A DNA stretch of 64,000 nt from CAVPKN01 sp963832835 (GCA_963832835.1 CAWHVD010000001.1:1302001-1366000); one strand, 5' to 3'; shown: positions 43,206-52,412, numbered from the stretch's first letter. Notes: generated by a model not told the origin, from the letters alone. Numbers and translations are program-made.

Positions 43206-44537
43206 ATGTTTAGCGCTTTAACGGACAAACTTACCGGTATTTTTAGCTCTCTTGGCGGCCACAAGAAGCTTTCTGAGGAGAATATCTCTGACGCGGTCAG
43301 GGAAGTTCGCTTGGCATTGCTTGAAGCTGACGTCAATTTTTCTGTTACTAAAAATTTTATTAAGAGTGTAAAAGACAAAGCCTTAGGCGAAGAGGTTATC
43401 AAGTCGGTCACTCCCGGTCAGCAATTTGTCAAAGTGATCCATGATGAGCTCGTTGCGCTAATGGGCGGCGGCGAGGCAGTTTTGCATTTAAGCGCTAAGC
43501 CTGCCGTGGTGATGCTGTGCGGACTCCAGGGAGCTGGAAAAACGACTCATGCGGCTAAACTTGCTAAGTACTTGGGCAAAAGTGAACACAAGAAAAAGAC
43601 CCTCTTAGCGGCCTGTGATTTACAGCGCCCTGCAGCGGTTGAACAACTCAAGACACTTGGCGGGCAGATTGGGATTGAAGTATTTGCCATTGAGGGAGAG
43701 AAAAGTCCTGTCAAGGTTGCCAAAGCCGCTCTGAAGGTTGCCCAAGAGGGGGGCTTTGATGTTTTGATTTTAGATACTGCTGGCCGTTTACACATCGATG
43801 ATGCGCTCATGCAAGAGCTTTTAGAGATCAAAACTGCTGTGGATCCCCACGAGATCCTTTTTGTTGCCAATGCGGCCACGGGTCAAGATGCAGTGACAAC
43901 TGCTGCGGCTTTCAATGAACGTCTGAGTGTGACTGGGACCATCCTGACGATGTTGGACGGAGATACGCGTGCGGGCGCGGCGATTTCCATTCACGAGGTG
44001 ACCGGCAAGCCCTTGAAATTTGAAGGTATCGGTGAAAAGCTCGATGATTTGCAGCTTTTCAACCCCAGTTCGATGGCTGATCGTATTCTGGGGATGGGTG
44101 ACACCATCAACCTCGTTAAAAAAGCCAAAGAGCATATCAGCGAAGAAGAAGCAGAGCTGCTTGAAGATAAAATACGCAAAGCAACCTTTACTTACGAAGA
44201 CTACCTGAAACAGATGCAGGCTGTGCGTAAAATGGGCTCTTTCAAAGGGTTGATGAAGATGCTTCCGGGTGTTTCCAAATTACCTAATTTGGACCAGTCG
44301 GAAAAAGAATTTTATAAAATAGAAGCGATGATCCAATCGATGACTAAAAGAGAGCGTCTTGAAAAGGACGAGCTTTCAATGAGTCGGATGAAACGGGTCG
44401 CGCGGGGAAGCGGGACAACTGTTCAAGAGATCAATAAGCTCAAAAAGAGCTTTAAGCAGTCAAAGCAGTTTTTTAAAAACCCGCCTAGCCGAAAAATGAT
44501 GGATAAATTTATGGACAAAAGTCCTTTTGATTTTTAA
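43206..44537 (+). CDS. ffh: Signal recognition particle protein Ffh
   Basis: The 443-residue GTPase binds 4.5S RNA and signal sequences and brings ribosomes to FtsY at the inner membrane. N, G and M domains are complete: P-loop GLQGAGKTTHAAKLAKYL, LDTAGRLHID, NAATGQDAV, TMLDGDTRAGA, and the Met-rich M domain from FTYEDYLKQMQ, with MGSFKGLMKMLPG. It heads the conserved chlamydial block ffh-rpsP-trmD-rplS-rnhB. The rpsP start follows after 10 bases. Confidence 0.97.
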   Translation: MFSALTDKLTGIFSSLGGHKKLSEENISDAVREVRLALLEADVNFSVTKNFIKSVKDKALGEEVIKSVTPGQQFVKVIHDELVALMGGGEAVLHLSAKPAVVMLCGLQGAGKTTHAAKLAKYLGKSEHKKKTLLAACDLQRPAAVEQLKTLGGQIGIEVFAIEGEKSPVKVAKAALKVAQEGGFDVLILDTAGRLHIDDALMQELLEIKTAVDPHEILFVANAATGQDAVTTAAAFNERLSVTGTILTMLDGDTRAGAAISIHEVTGKPLKFEGIGEKLDDLQLFNPSSMADRILGMGDTINLVKKAKEHISEEEAELLEDKIRKATFTYEDYLKQMQAVRKMGSFKGLMKMLPGVSKLPNLDQSEKEFYKIEAMIQSMTKRERLEKDELSMSRMKRVARGSGTTVQEINKLKKSFKQSKQFFKNPPSRKMMDKFMDKSPFDF

Positions 44538-44547
44538 GGAAACTAAA

Positions 44548-44886
44548 ATGGCATTGAAAATTCGTTTGAGACAGCAAGGAAGAAGGAATCAACAAACTTA
44601 CCGTTTGGTATTGAGTGATTCACGCGCTCCTCGTGATGGAAGATATCTTGAGAATCTGGGTTGGTATAACCCCAGTGAATCTGAACCCGAAAAAAACCTC
44701 AGTATCCATGCTGATCGGATTGAATATTGGCTCGGCCTAGGAGCTGTCCTGAGTGAAAGAGCTGCCACGCTTGTCAAGAAGAGTGCTCCTCAAGTATTGG
44801 CCATTTACAGAGACAAACTGGCTCAAGCTCGCTTAAAGGCAAACCAAAAGAAAAAAATGAAGAAGAAGGAGCTGAGCTCAGCTTAA
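44548..44886 (+). CDS. rpsP: 30S ribosomal protein S16
   Basis: From ATG 44548 (AAGGAAA upstream) the protein has 112 residues and starts MALKIRLRQQGRRNQQTYRL, the S16 signature. VLSDSRAPRDGRYLENLGWY follows. A lysine-rich C-terminal tail extends the core. An earlier in-frame start at 44527 overlaps ffh and is not used in the family. trmD follows after 10 bases. Confidence 0.96.
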   Translation: MALKIRLRQQGRRNQQTYRLVLSDSRAPRDGRYLENLGWYNPSESEPEKNLSIHADRIEYWLGLGAVLSERAATLVKKSAPQVLAIYRDKLAQARLKANQKKKMKKKELSSA

Positions 44887-44896
44887 GAGAGGCCTT

Positions 44897-45574
44897 GTGG
44901 ATATTGAGATCCTTTCCCTTTTTCCCGAATATTTTGTCGGCCCTTTTGATGAGAGTATCTTAAAAAGAGCGAGGGAAAAGGGGCTCCTCAACATCAACCA
45001 CGTCCAGATACGGGATTTTGCACTCGATAAACATCGGAAAGTTGATGACCGACCTTATGGGGGTGGACCTGGCATGGTGTTAAAACCAGAGCCTGCTGTC
45101 AGTGCGATCCGCAAGGTGAGACGACAGGGGTCACACGTTGTGCATCTTTCTCCGCAGGGGAAGGTGCTTACTGCCGAAAAATGCCGCAGTTTGAGTCTGC
45201 TGCCCCACTTGATTCTTCTTTGTGGGCATTATGAGGGAGTGGACGAGCGGGTATTGGAATTGGAAGTGGATGAAGAGGTGAGTATAGGGGATTATGTCCT
45301 GACAAACGGAGCGCTTGCTGCGATTGTGTTGATTGATGCACTAGCCCGGTTTATTCCAGGTGTGCTAGGGCATCCGGATGCTGCAAGTGAGGATTCGTTT
45401 GAGTGTGGGCTTCTCGATTATCCGCACTATACGAGGCCTGAGGTGTTTGAAGGAAAAAGGGTGCCAGAAGTGCTGTTGAATGGGAATCATCAACAGATTG
45501 CACAATGGCGAAAGAGCCAAGCACTTGAGAAAACTCGACAGATGCGGCCCGACCTATGCATACAAAATTTATGA
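44897..45574 (+). CDS. trmD: tRNA (guanine-37-N1)-methyltransferase
   Basis: The 225-residue enzyme methylates G37 of tRNAs, preventing +1 frameshifts. It starts at GTG 44897 after AGAGAGGCC. SPOUT-fold landmarks are PYGGGPGMVLKPEP, LLCGHYEGVDERV, SIGDYVLTNGALAAIV and FIPGVLGHPDAASEDSFECG. It is at the short end of the family's length (others reach 240-250) but has the C-terminal WRKSQALEKT helix. rplS follows after 18 bases. Confidence 0.95.
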   Translation: MDIEILSLFPEYFVGPFDESILKRAREKGLLNINHVQIRDFALDKHRKVDDRPYGGGPGMVLKPEPAVSAIRKVRRQGSHVVHLSPQGKVLTAEKCRSLSLLPHLILLCGHYEGVDERVLELEVDEEVSIGDYVLTNGALAAIVLIDALARFIPGVLGHPDAASEDSFECGLLDYPHYTRPEVFEGKRVPEVLLNGNHQQIAQWRKSQALEKTRQMRPDLCIQNL

Positions 45575-45592
45575 AAACAAAGGAAACTAGCA

Positions 45593-46048
45593 ATGGATGC
45601 TATAATTGATGATTATGATCATGACCAACTAAAAGGCGAGGTCCCTGCTTTCGATATCGGGGATACTGTCCGCATTTCTACTAAGATTGTCGAGGGTGAA
45701 AAAGAGCGTATTCAGGTATTCCAAGGGACAGTGATTGCTCGCAGGGGGCGCGGTCTTGCAGAAACTTTTGCTCTCCATCGTGTTTCTTATGGCGAGGGTA
45801 TGGAAAGAGTTTTTTATTTGCACAGCCCACGTATTGTGAACATTGAAGTGTTGAAAAAGGGAGTGGTACGTCGCTCTAAGCTCTATTATCTGCGTGGCCG
45901 TACCGGTAAGAAGGCAAAAATTAGAGAAAGGATCGTCAGTAAAAAAGCGCGCAAGAGTGCAAGCGAACAACAGACAACAGGAAATGACAGCGAACTGGCG
46001 GTGAGCACAAGTGGAAGCAGCAACCTGGAAAGCTCTTCCCCAGAGTGA
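45593..46048 (+). CDS. rplS: 50S ribosomal protein L19
   Basis: The 151-residue protein contains the L19 core: FDIGDTVRISTKIVEGEKER, QVFQGTVIARRGRGLAETF, GEGMERVFYLHSPRI and KLYYLRGRTGKKAKIRE. A Ser/Thr-rich C-terminal tail of about 35 residues exceeds the usual 115-residue length; it overlaps the start of rnhB by 38 bases. GGAAAC precedes the ATG. L19 sits at the subunit interface of the ribosome. Confidence 0.95.
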   Translation: MDAIIDDYDHDQLKGEVPAFDIGDTVRISTKIVEGEKERIQVFQGTVIARRGRGLAETFALHRVSYGEGMERVFYLHSPRIVNIEVLKKGVVRRSKLYYLRGRTGKKAKIRERIVSKKARKSASEQQTTGNDSELAVSTSGSSNLESSSPE

Positions 46049-46670
46049 GAGAACGCGTCTAAAGCGACTGGTTAAACTTGAATCGAAGGCTCGCGCTGGC
46101 GGGTACCATTGTGTAGCGGGCATCGATGAAGCAGGTAGGGGGCCGCTGGCCGGCCCCGTCTATGCTGCTGCATGCGTCATTGAGGAGGGTGTTTTTTTTG
46201 CTGGAATCAATGATTCCAAGCTTCTTTCTGTTCAGAAAAGACAATCTCTCTTTGAAAAAATCACAGCTCATCCTTCTGTATTTTATGGAATCGGTTGTGT
46301 GGATCATGAAACGATTGATCAGATCAATATCCACCAGGCGTCTTTAGAAGCGATGCGACTCGCGATGGCACAACTGATTGAAAAACTTGGTAAACAACCG
46401 GACTATGTATTAGTAGATGGGGTGCATCTGCCTCTTCCTGGGGCAGTCTCCGAGCGCGTCATCCATGGAGATCGTCTTTCTCAAATGATCGCTGCCGCTT
46501 CTATCCTTGCCAAACAGTCCCGCGATCAGGTCATGATTCAGTACCATGAACAATACCCTGAATATGGTTTTGATCAGCACAAAGGGTATGCGACGCGCAA
46601 GCATCAAGAAGCCTTGAAAAAACACGGACCTTGTGCCATTCATCGCCGCTCGTTTTCTTGTGTTTCCTAA
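46011..46670 (+). CDS. rnhB: Ribonuclease HII
   Basis: The 219-residue enzyme removes RNA from RNA-DNA hybrids and single ribonucleotides from DNA. The active-site Asp-Glu is in VAGIDEAGRGPLAGPVYAAA. NDSKLLSVQKRQSLFEKI, DGVHLP and AASILAKQSRDQVMI supply the other conserved acidic residues, and YGFDQHKGYATRKHQEAL the C-terminal motif. GTG 46011 overlaps the end of rplS; no later start precedes the core at a reasonable distance, so this start is likely but not certain. Confidence 0.94.
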   Translation: MEAATWKALPQSERTRLKRLVKLESKARAGGYHCVAGIDEAGRGPLAGPVYAAACVIEEGVFFAGINDSKLLSVQKRQSLFEKITAHPSVFYGIGCVDHETIDQINIHQASLEAMRLAMAQLIEKLGKQPDYVLVDGVHLPLPGAVSERVIHGDRLSQMIAAASILAKQSRDQVMIQYHEQYPEYGFDQHKGYATRKHQEALKKHGPCAIHRRSFSCVS

Positions 46671-46705
46671 TTGCTTTTATTGATCTAATGTGATATTTTG
46701 GCTGG

Positions 46706-47617
46706 GTGTCAGAAGATTTTTTTCAACTAAAAAGTATGACCGCCTATGGGCGGGGTGTGTGCGATTTCGAATTTGGGCGCATCACTGTGGATATCCAGAG
46801 TGTTAATCGTCGATTTCTTGAAGTCAACGTCAGTCTACCCCGTCTTTTAACCCGATTCGAGATGGATGTCCGTAAACAGATAGCTGCCAGTATTGGCAGA
46901 GGCATGTTGAGCGTTTCTGTAGGATGGAAAACCGACTCCAATAATTCCATTTCAGTTGTACCTAATTTTGCTTTGGCCCGCGCCATCAAGGGGGCTTGGG
47001 AGCAACTGGCTGAAGATTTGTGGTTGCCTAAGGATATGCCGCTAGTCCTTTTAACCCAGGAAAAAGATCTTCTGTTACATGAAGAGGTCATGGTTGAAGA
47101 ATCTGTGTATCAGAAAGCTTTGGCTGAGGCTGTTGGTATGGCGCTACAGGCTTTGCTCAAGATGAAGCGGCAAGAGGGGGAGACTCTCGCACAAGATGTG
47201 CGCGAGAGGCTCAAAATTCTGAATAAAGAGATTGCTTCCATAGATGTGCGTGCACCTAATGCTACTGAAAAATTTCGGCATAAGTTGGCAGCGAGATTAA
47301 ATGAGCTCTTTGTGGGTAATCCTGAGAATGAAGAGCGGGTTTTGCGTGAAGTGGCCGTTTATGCCGAAAGGGTTGATATCGTAGAGGAGATTATCCGGTT
47401 TAAAAGCCACCTAGGCCAGTTTGAGCAAACGCTTGACAAACCACTGGAGCAAACGGCAGATAGTAGAGGCAAGATACTCGATTTTTTCCTTCAGGAATTG
47501 CTTAGAGAGAGTAACACGATTGGTTCAAAAGCATCTGATTTAGTTGTAGCTCAGCACGTAGTGACCATTAAAAGTGAGCTGGAGAGAATTCGGGAACAGG
47601 TCCAAAACGTCGAGTAA
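46706..47617 (+). CDS. yicC: YicC-family protein (endoribonuclease-associated)
   Basis: The 303-residue protein matches YicC/YloC at both ends: LKSMTAYGRGVCDFEFGRIT, QSVNRRFLEVNVSLPR and the C-terminal GKILDFFLQELLRESNTIGS, DLVVAQHVVTIKSELERIRE. Relatives take part in RNA turnover, in some bacteria as an RNase. In many bacteria yicC stands beside gmk, as here, though in Chlamydia gmk follows rnhB closely. GTG 46706 is the likely start. gmk follows after two bases. Confidence 0.93.
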   Translation: MSEDFFQLKSMTAYGRGVCDFEFGRITVDIQSVNRRFLEVNVSLPRLLTRFEMDVRKQIAASIGRGMLSVSVGWKTDSNNSISVVPNFALARAIKGAWEQLAEDLWLPKDMPLVLLTQEKDLLLHEEVMVEESVYQKALAEAVGMALQALLKMKRQEGETLAQDVRERLKILNKEIASIDVRAPNATEKFRHKLAARLNELFVGNPENEERVLREVAVYAERVDIVEEIIRFKSHLGQFEQTLDKPLEQTADSRGKILDFFLQELLRESNTIGSKASDLVVAQHVVTIKSELERIREQVQNVE

Positions 47618-47619
47618 AA

Positions 47620-48216
47620 ATGAACGCAAAACTATTGGGAAACATCAACCGAGGCCTACTCTTTGTTGTGAGTGCACCTGCTGGCACAGGCAAATCTACT
47701 CTCATTGAGATGTTGCAAAATGAGTTTCCAGATCACATCGTTGAAAGTTGCTCGTGTACCACTAGATTGCCCCGTCCGGGAGAAGTGACTGAAAAACATT
47801 ATGATTTCATCTCGACTGAAGCGTTTGAAAAGAAAATCGCTGCTAAAGAGTTTTTGGAGTATGCGAAGGTTTTTGGTAACTACTACGGCACCCGTAAAGA
47901 AGAGGTTGACCTTTTACTGGCCCAAGGTAAACATGTTGTTTTAGTAATTGATACGCAAGGCGCGCTTAAAGTCCAACAACAACAACTAGACGCGATTTTT
48001 ATCTTTATAAGCCCTCCCTCATTTGATGAGCTACGTAGACGGTTGTTTAAGCGTCGCACTGAGGATGAGGAAAAAATTCAGGAGAGGCTTCTGTGGGCCA
48101 AACAAGAGATTGGGATGATTTCCCATTACGATTATCATATTATAAACGACAGCCTGGATGTCACATATCAAGTGCTACGCAGCATCTTCATTGCTGAGGA
48201 ACACAAAAGGAGATAG
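47620..48216 (+). CDS. gmk: Guanylate kinase
   Basis: The 198-residue enzyme phosphorylates GMP to GDP. The P-loop is SAPAGTGKSTLIEML. SCSCTTRLPRPGEVTEKHYDF binds GMP, EYAKVFGNYYGTRKEEV follows, and RRLFKRRTEDEEKIQERL is the lid. Length and motifs are complete. Two bases separate it from yicC, and the next small gene starts eight bases after its stop, giving the operon yicC-gmk-rpoZ. Confidence 0.96.
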   Translation: MNAKLLGNINRGLLFVVSAPAGTGKSTLIEMLQNEFPDHIVESCSCTTRLPRPGEVTEKHYDFISTEAFEKKIAAKEFLEYAKVFGNYYGTRKEEVDLLLAQGKHVVLVIDTQGALKVQQQQLDAIFIFISPPSFDELRRRLFKRRTEDEEKIQERLLWAKQEIGMISHYDYHIINDSLDVTYQVLRSIFIAEEHKRR

Positions 48217-48223
48217 GTTATTT

Positions 48224-48442
48224 ATGTCAAACAAACCAACATTAACAAATGAACAAATGAATCAGCGTTTTGAAAACCCTTTTGCATTTGTTACGTATGC
48301 GATAAATTTAGCGCGGGCTCGAGTGCACAGAGGGGAAGGATTAGATACTAACCCGGCTGTCGATGTATTGGCGCTGATTGCTCTTGGGCAAGATTTGCTT
48401 CGGGATGATGAAGACGATGAAGATGAAGATCTTGTAGAATAA
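48224..48442 (+). CDS. rpoZ: RNA polymerase omega-like small protein (CT031 position)
   Basis: From ATG 48224 the protein has 72 residues: a start region ENPFAFVTYAINLARARVHR, similar to the N-terminal helix of omega (a Phe, then two helices with RAR), and a very acidic end (DDEDDEDEDLVE). The place directly after gmk is where rpoZ stands in many bacteria; in Chlamydia it is CT031. Omega stabilises the beta-prime subunit. The call rests on position and a short match, so a different small acidic protein remains possible. A longer frame from 48158 overlaps gmk and is unlikely. Confidence 0.65.
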   Translation: MSNKPTLTNEQMNQRFENPFAFVTYAINLARARVHRGEGLDTNPAVDVLALIALGQDLLRDDEDDEDEDLVE

Positions 48443-48445
48443 GTT

Positions 48446-48541
48446 GGTGAGTATTCACGAGCCGCCAGAGTCCTCGACGAAAGGCATACTTTGTCAAGGC
48501 GGAAGTGGAAGGTTATTAACCATTAAAACCCCATGTGCTGA
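48446..48541 (+). repeat. Repeated intergenic element upstream of metG (copy 2 of 2)
   Basis: This 96-base stretch begins GGTGAGTATTCACGAGCCGC three bases after the rpoZ-like stop and ends TGTGCTGA, 13 bases before metG. It matches the element before ffh. In this copy CCGCC and GGCGG can pair around the TTTGTCAAGG region. Function is unknown. Confidence 0.6.
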
Positions 48542-48554
48542 ATAGTTATTAAAT

Positions 48555-50597
48555 ATGAAAAAAATTCTAATCACCTCTGCTTTGCCATATGCAAATGGCC
48601 AGCTGCATTTTGGACATATTGCCGGGGCTTATCTGCCTGCCGATGCCTATGCCCGTTTTGAACGCCTGAGAGGAAATGATGTCCTCTATGTGTGCGGCTC
48701 GGATGAGTATGGTGTGGCCATCACGTTGAGTGCCGACATTGCCAAACGCTCCCCTCAAGAGCATGTCGATCATTACCATGCAGTCATTAAACAATTATTT
48801 GACAATCTCAATATCCAATTCGATCATTATTCGCGCACGACATGCAAAGAACATCGACCAATTACCCAGCAATTCTTCAACGATTTGCTTGCCAATGGTT
48901 ATATCGAATCCAAAGAGACTGAGCAGCATTTTTCGATTGTTGATAACCGTTTTTTGGCCGACAGGTATATTATGGGCAGCTGCCCTCGTTGTAGCTACGA
49001 TGAGGCGAGGGGAGATGAATGTCCCAAATGTGGCGCTTCTTATGAAGCGACTGATCTGAAAAATCCTCGTTCCAAGCTTACAGGAGCCCCCTTAATACTC
49101 AAGACAACTCGTCATTGGTTTCTCCTCTTTGATAAACTCAAAGACAAGCTAGAGTCTTTTCTGGCATCTCGAGCTTGGAAACCTAATGTGACTCACTTTA
49201 TTCGCTCTTTTATCGACGATTTGCGTCCCCGTTCGATCACCCGCGATCTTGAATGGGGAATACCTGTACCCCTGCCTGAGGCTCACGGCAAGGCTTTTTA
49301 TGTATGGTTCGATGCGCCTATTGGCTACATTAGTGCGACCCAACAATGGGCTAATCAAGCCGGTAAGCCAGATGCTTGGAAAGACTATTGGTGCGATCCC
49401 CATACCCGTCTTGTTCAATTCATGGGCAAAGACAATATTCCCTTTCATGCCCTCTTTTTTCCGGCCATGATTATGGGCCAAAATCAACCCTACAAACTTG
49501 TTGATGATCTGGTTGCGAACGAATTTTACAATTTGGAAGGGAAAAAATTTAGCAAATCGGAAGGGTGGTTTATCGACCTCGACGATTTTTTTAAGAGATA
49601 TCATGCAGACCAGATTCGTTATGCAATCGCCTCTAATGCTCCTGAAACGGGCGATTCTGAATTCACCTGGAAAGACTTTCAAGTGCGCTGTAACAGCGAC
49701 TTGCTTGGAAAATTTGGAAACCTAGCCAACCGAGTTCTCGTTTTTATTCAGAATCAATGTGGCGGCCGTGTCCCTCCGCGCCATTCTCTAGAAGAGATCG
49801 ACCACCGTTTCCTCAACGACATCAACCGATTAACTACAGACATTGAAGAAGCTTATAGCTTGTACCGTCTCAGGCGGGCCAGTCAGCTCATAATGGAGCT
49901 AGCTCAAGCGGGCAATGTCTATTTTGATGCGAAAACTCCCTGGAAAGACGCTAAAGAGGCTACAAATAGGCCCATCATGGAAACGACTATTTCCTTATGT
50001 CTAGAATGCTTAAAAGCACTTGCCTGTGTAGCTTCTCCTATTATCCCGCAATCAACTCAAAATCTATGGGAATTACTGGGCTTTTCAAAGCCTCTCGTAC
50101 AAAGCCGTTGGAAGGAGATTTTAGAGCTTTCACTTCCTACTGGAATCCTATTACCCAAACCTTTCATCTTATTCCAAAAAATCGAGGACGATGTGATCGA
50201 AGAAGAAATCAATAAACTCCAAATGATGCAGGCTCAAGCTCTAGAGAAACAAGCGCCTCCCTATCTACCCTTAAAAGAGCTCATTTCCATCGACGATTTT
50301 GGTAAATTGGATTTACGTGTCGGAGTGATTTTGGAAGCTGAAAAGCTTCCCAAGAGCAAAAAACTCCTCAAGTTCCTCATTGATATTGGAGTGGATAAAA
50401 GGACTGTCCTGTCCGGCATCAGCCTCCATTATACACCCGAACAACTTGTTGGTAAAAAAGTGATTGTGGTCGCCAATTTAAAACCGGCGACCATCATGGG
50501 AGTAGAGAGCCATGGGATGATCTTAGCTGGTAGCTTTGATTCCTCCTTGGAATTGGTTACTCTTCAAGATTTACCCGCGGGTGCTATTATTTCTTAA
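48555..50597 (+). CDS. metG: Methionyl-tRNA synthetase
   Basis: The 680-residue class I synthetase charges tRNA-Met. The HIGH motif is HFGHIAG, the zinc site uses the cysteines of CPRCSYDEARGDECPKC, and KMSKS appears as KFSKSEG. The C-terminal tRNA-binding domain (about 575-680; FGKLDLRVGVILEAEKLPKS) is the dimerising type found in longer MetRS forms. It ends the conserved gmk-metG block. In Chlamydia recD2 follows next; here an Inc pair and an IS lie between. Its last four bases overlap the end of the next leftward gene. Confidence 0.96.
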   Translation: MKKILITSALPYANGQLHFGHIAGAYLPADAYARFERLRGNDVLYVCGSDEYGVAITLSADIAKRSPQEHVDHYHAVIKQLFDNLNIQFDHYSRTTCKEHRPITQQFFNDLLANGYIESKETEQHFSIVDNRFLADRYIMGSCPRCSYDEARGDECPKCGASYEATDLKNPRSKLTGAPLILKTTRHWFLLFDKLKDKLESFLASRAWKPNVTHFIRSFIDDLRPRSITRDLEWGIPVPLPEAHGKAFYVWFDAPIGYISATQQWANQAGKPDAWKDYWCDPHTRLVQFMGKDNIPFHALFFPAMIMGQNQPYKLVDDLVANEFYNLEGKKFSKSEGWFIDLDDFFKRYHADQIRYAIASNAPETGDSEFTWKDFQVRCNSDLLGKFGNLANRVLVFIQNQCGGRVPPRHSLEEIDHRFLNDINRLTTDIEEAYSLYRLRRASQLIMELAQAGNVYFDAKTPWKDAKEATNRPIMETTISLCLECLKALACVASPIIPQSTQNLWELLGFSKPLVQSRWKEILELSLPTGILLPKPFILFQKIEDDVIEEEINKLQMMQAQALEKQAPPYLPLKELISIDDFGKLDLRVGVILEAEKLPKSKKLLKFLIDIGVDKRTVLSGISLHYTPEQLVGKKVIVVANLKPATIMGVESHGMILAGSFDSSLELVTLQDLPAGAIIS

Positions 50598-50881
50598 GTA
50601 GGCTGATCTTCCATACGTCTAGCCGAGATGACCCATCCGGTAGTGCCCACTAGAAGCATTGCCCCTATTAAGACTGATCCAGCGATAGACATGCCAAAAT
50701 GAACATTGGGGGGATAGTTCCACAGGTTTGTTGCCATTTCTAGGTAATAGCCTCCAACTGCTAAAGCTGCAGCCACGATTAGACCTATAATAGCTCTTTT
50801 TGCCATTGAGATTTTAATTCCTTCTTCGCTGCCCAGTTCATAGGGCGCAGTATTGTGCATGGAACGAATACAATTAACCAT
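50594..50881 (-). CDS. Small two-helix membrane protein, Inc-like
   Basis: The 95-residue protein starts at ATG 50881 after GAGGGGA. Two hydrophobic segments (about 29-48 AIIGLIVAAALAVGGYYL and 62-84 MSIAGSVLIGAMLLVGTTGW) are separated by 14 residues, the bilobed Inc spacing, and little else is present. It is divergent from the larger Inc-like gene at 51012, with 130 bases between, so they may share a control region. No function can be read from it. Confidence 0.6.
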   Translation of the reverse strand: MVNCIRSMHNTAPYELGSEEGIKISMAKRAIIGLIVAAALAVGGYYLEMATNLWNYPPNVHFGMSIAGSVLIGAMLLVGTTGWVISARRMEDQPT

Positions 50882-51011
50882 AGATTTCCCCTCTTTTTTA
50901 AAATGAATTAAAGATTAAGAAAAGATCAACTCGCTAACCCTAGTATAAAGCTTGGATTAATACCTTACTTATTATACAATATTTCCTATTAACTATAGGA
51001 GGATAGGTTTT

Positions 51012-52412
51012 ATGAGCAACATAACACAAACAGGCCCCTTAAAGCAAATTTCCCTTAACAATGAGGATAATTCTGCACGGACAAAGACGATAGCGGCTGG
51101 AGTAATCATTACTTCGTTGGTTGTAGGAATATTGGCTATTTTAGGATTGGCTATTTTAGGAACAATGAACGCTTTGGGCTACAACCTAGGAACATTTACT
51201 CATCTGACGATTTATGAGGCTCTTTTAGGGACTGCCGGTGGAGCAGCTTTATTAAGTGCTGGGATAGGCTTTATGGTTTATCGTGCTAAATTCCAAGACA
51301 ATCAGCAGAATCCTTCTTCACTAACACACACGTCTGCAGCCACCCTGGACGATCAGCCAGCCACCCTGGACGATCAGCCAGCCACCCTGGACAAGCATCA
51401 AACTGCAAACAAGACTAATCTGATAATCCCGAAGTCGAATGAAATGTGCCGAATGGTCATTCCTGATTCCTGTGAGGTCTATTCAGGGAAACAACCTGGC
51501 AGAGTTGGGCATCATTCTGTAATTCTTAAAGGGCCGGGAGGTGCTGCGGATATCGGGTATATGCTAACCCAACGAGACCCAAAAGCGCGCATTGGGGTGC
51601 AAATAGCGGGCAATAGTGGAGCCACAGGGGGAATGTGTTGGTATCATTTTGAGGAAGGGAAGTTGATTGGTGACGAAGAAATTAACTATACAACTCAAGA
51701 AGAATCTGTGCTGGGGAATGTGATTAAAACCCTGACCCATGACCTAGGAGAGAATCAGGCTGCTGAGGCAATAGAGCGCCAAATACTTTGGTATGAAAAG
51801 ACTCTTAAGAACCAATGGGGAATGAAGGATTTCGAAGATGGTTCAAACAAGGCAACTATTCAAGGTCCCGATTTTACAACAACCAATGAAGCACAAGATT
51901 ATCACTACGCACATATTGTTCAAGACCTTTCTGAGAGGCAGGTTAGGCTATCGCCACTGCAAGGTGGCTACAAGAACAGAACCATCAGAGGGGATGTGAG
52001 TTATCCTGTTACTTTGATTTTCTCGTGCGCTGTAAATGCCCACGCTACAGGTAAGTCACCAACTAGTACAATGACTCGGACGCTTAATCGAAAAGCACAG
52101 TTGGAAACGGCAGAGTCATTTCCATTTTTTGTTGAATGCATTAAGCATACCATGCGTTCGGCTCTGGATGGCGCTTATCTAGCAGGTGTTGAGTATCCGA
52201 TTATGGCCTTAGCCGGTGCCGGAATTTATGCCGGTAACCAAGGGGACGAGAGACGCAACTTTATTAATAATCAGTACCAAAATTTACTTGATGAGGTCTT
52301 AGCAGAAGAAGTGTCCCCTAACAACAAGAGAGGACAGTTTTTTAAAGGAGTCATTTTAGGTCAGTTGGGAAAGTACAATGTCAGCGACTACGACCAGTTT
52401 ACCTCTTTATAG
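51012..52412 (+). CDS. Inc-like protein with repeat linker and possible macrodomain-like region
   Basis: The 466-residue protein has two membrane segments (about 26-50 and 68-90). A linker with the 7-residue repeat ATLDDQP (two full copies and one altered) and a soluble domain of about 330 residues follow. The end of that domain, SCAVNAHATG to PIMALAGAGIYAGNQGDERR, resembles the phosphate-binding loops of macrodomains, which bind ADP-ribose, but the match is loose. It may therefore be an inclusion membrane effector acting on ADP-ribose or a related nucleotide; the fold should be tested. AGGAGG precedes the ATG. A family A element follows the stop by five bases. Confidence 0.6.
   Translation: MSNITQTGPLKQISLNNEDNSARTKTIAAGVIITSLVVGILAILGLAILGTMNALGYNLGTFTHLTIYEALLGTAGGAALLSAGIGFMVYRAKFQDNQQNPSSLTHTSAATLDDQPATLDDQPATLDKHQTANKTNLIIPKSNEMCRMVIPDSCEVYSGKQPGRVGHHSVILKGPGGAADIGYMLTQRDPKARIGVQIAGNSGATGGMCWYHFEEGKLIGDEEINYTTQEESVLGNVIKTLTHDLGENQAAEAIERQILWYEKTLKNQWGMKDFEDGSNKATIQGPDFTTTNEAQDYHYAHIVQDLSERQVRLSPLQGGYKNRTIRGDVSYPVTLIFSCAVNAHATGKSPTSTMTRTLNRKAQLETAESFPFFVECIKHTMRSALDGAYLAGVEYPIMALAGAGIYAGNQGDERRNFINNQYQNLLDEVLAEEVSPNNKRGQFFKGVILGQLGKYNVSDYDQFTSL
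51339..51401 (+). repeat. 21-base tandem repeats in the Inc linker
   Basis: GCCACCCTGGACGATCAGCCA occurs twice in tandem, then a third copy with changes in its last third. Each unit encodes ATLDDQP. Perfect identity of the first two units suggests length variation between strains. Confidence 0.85.

Noticed and set aside
45629..46123. A 164-codon frame opposite rplS
   Set aside because: It is a shadow of the conserved rplS-rnhB genes, which have full family support on the other strand.
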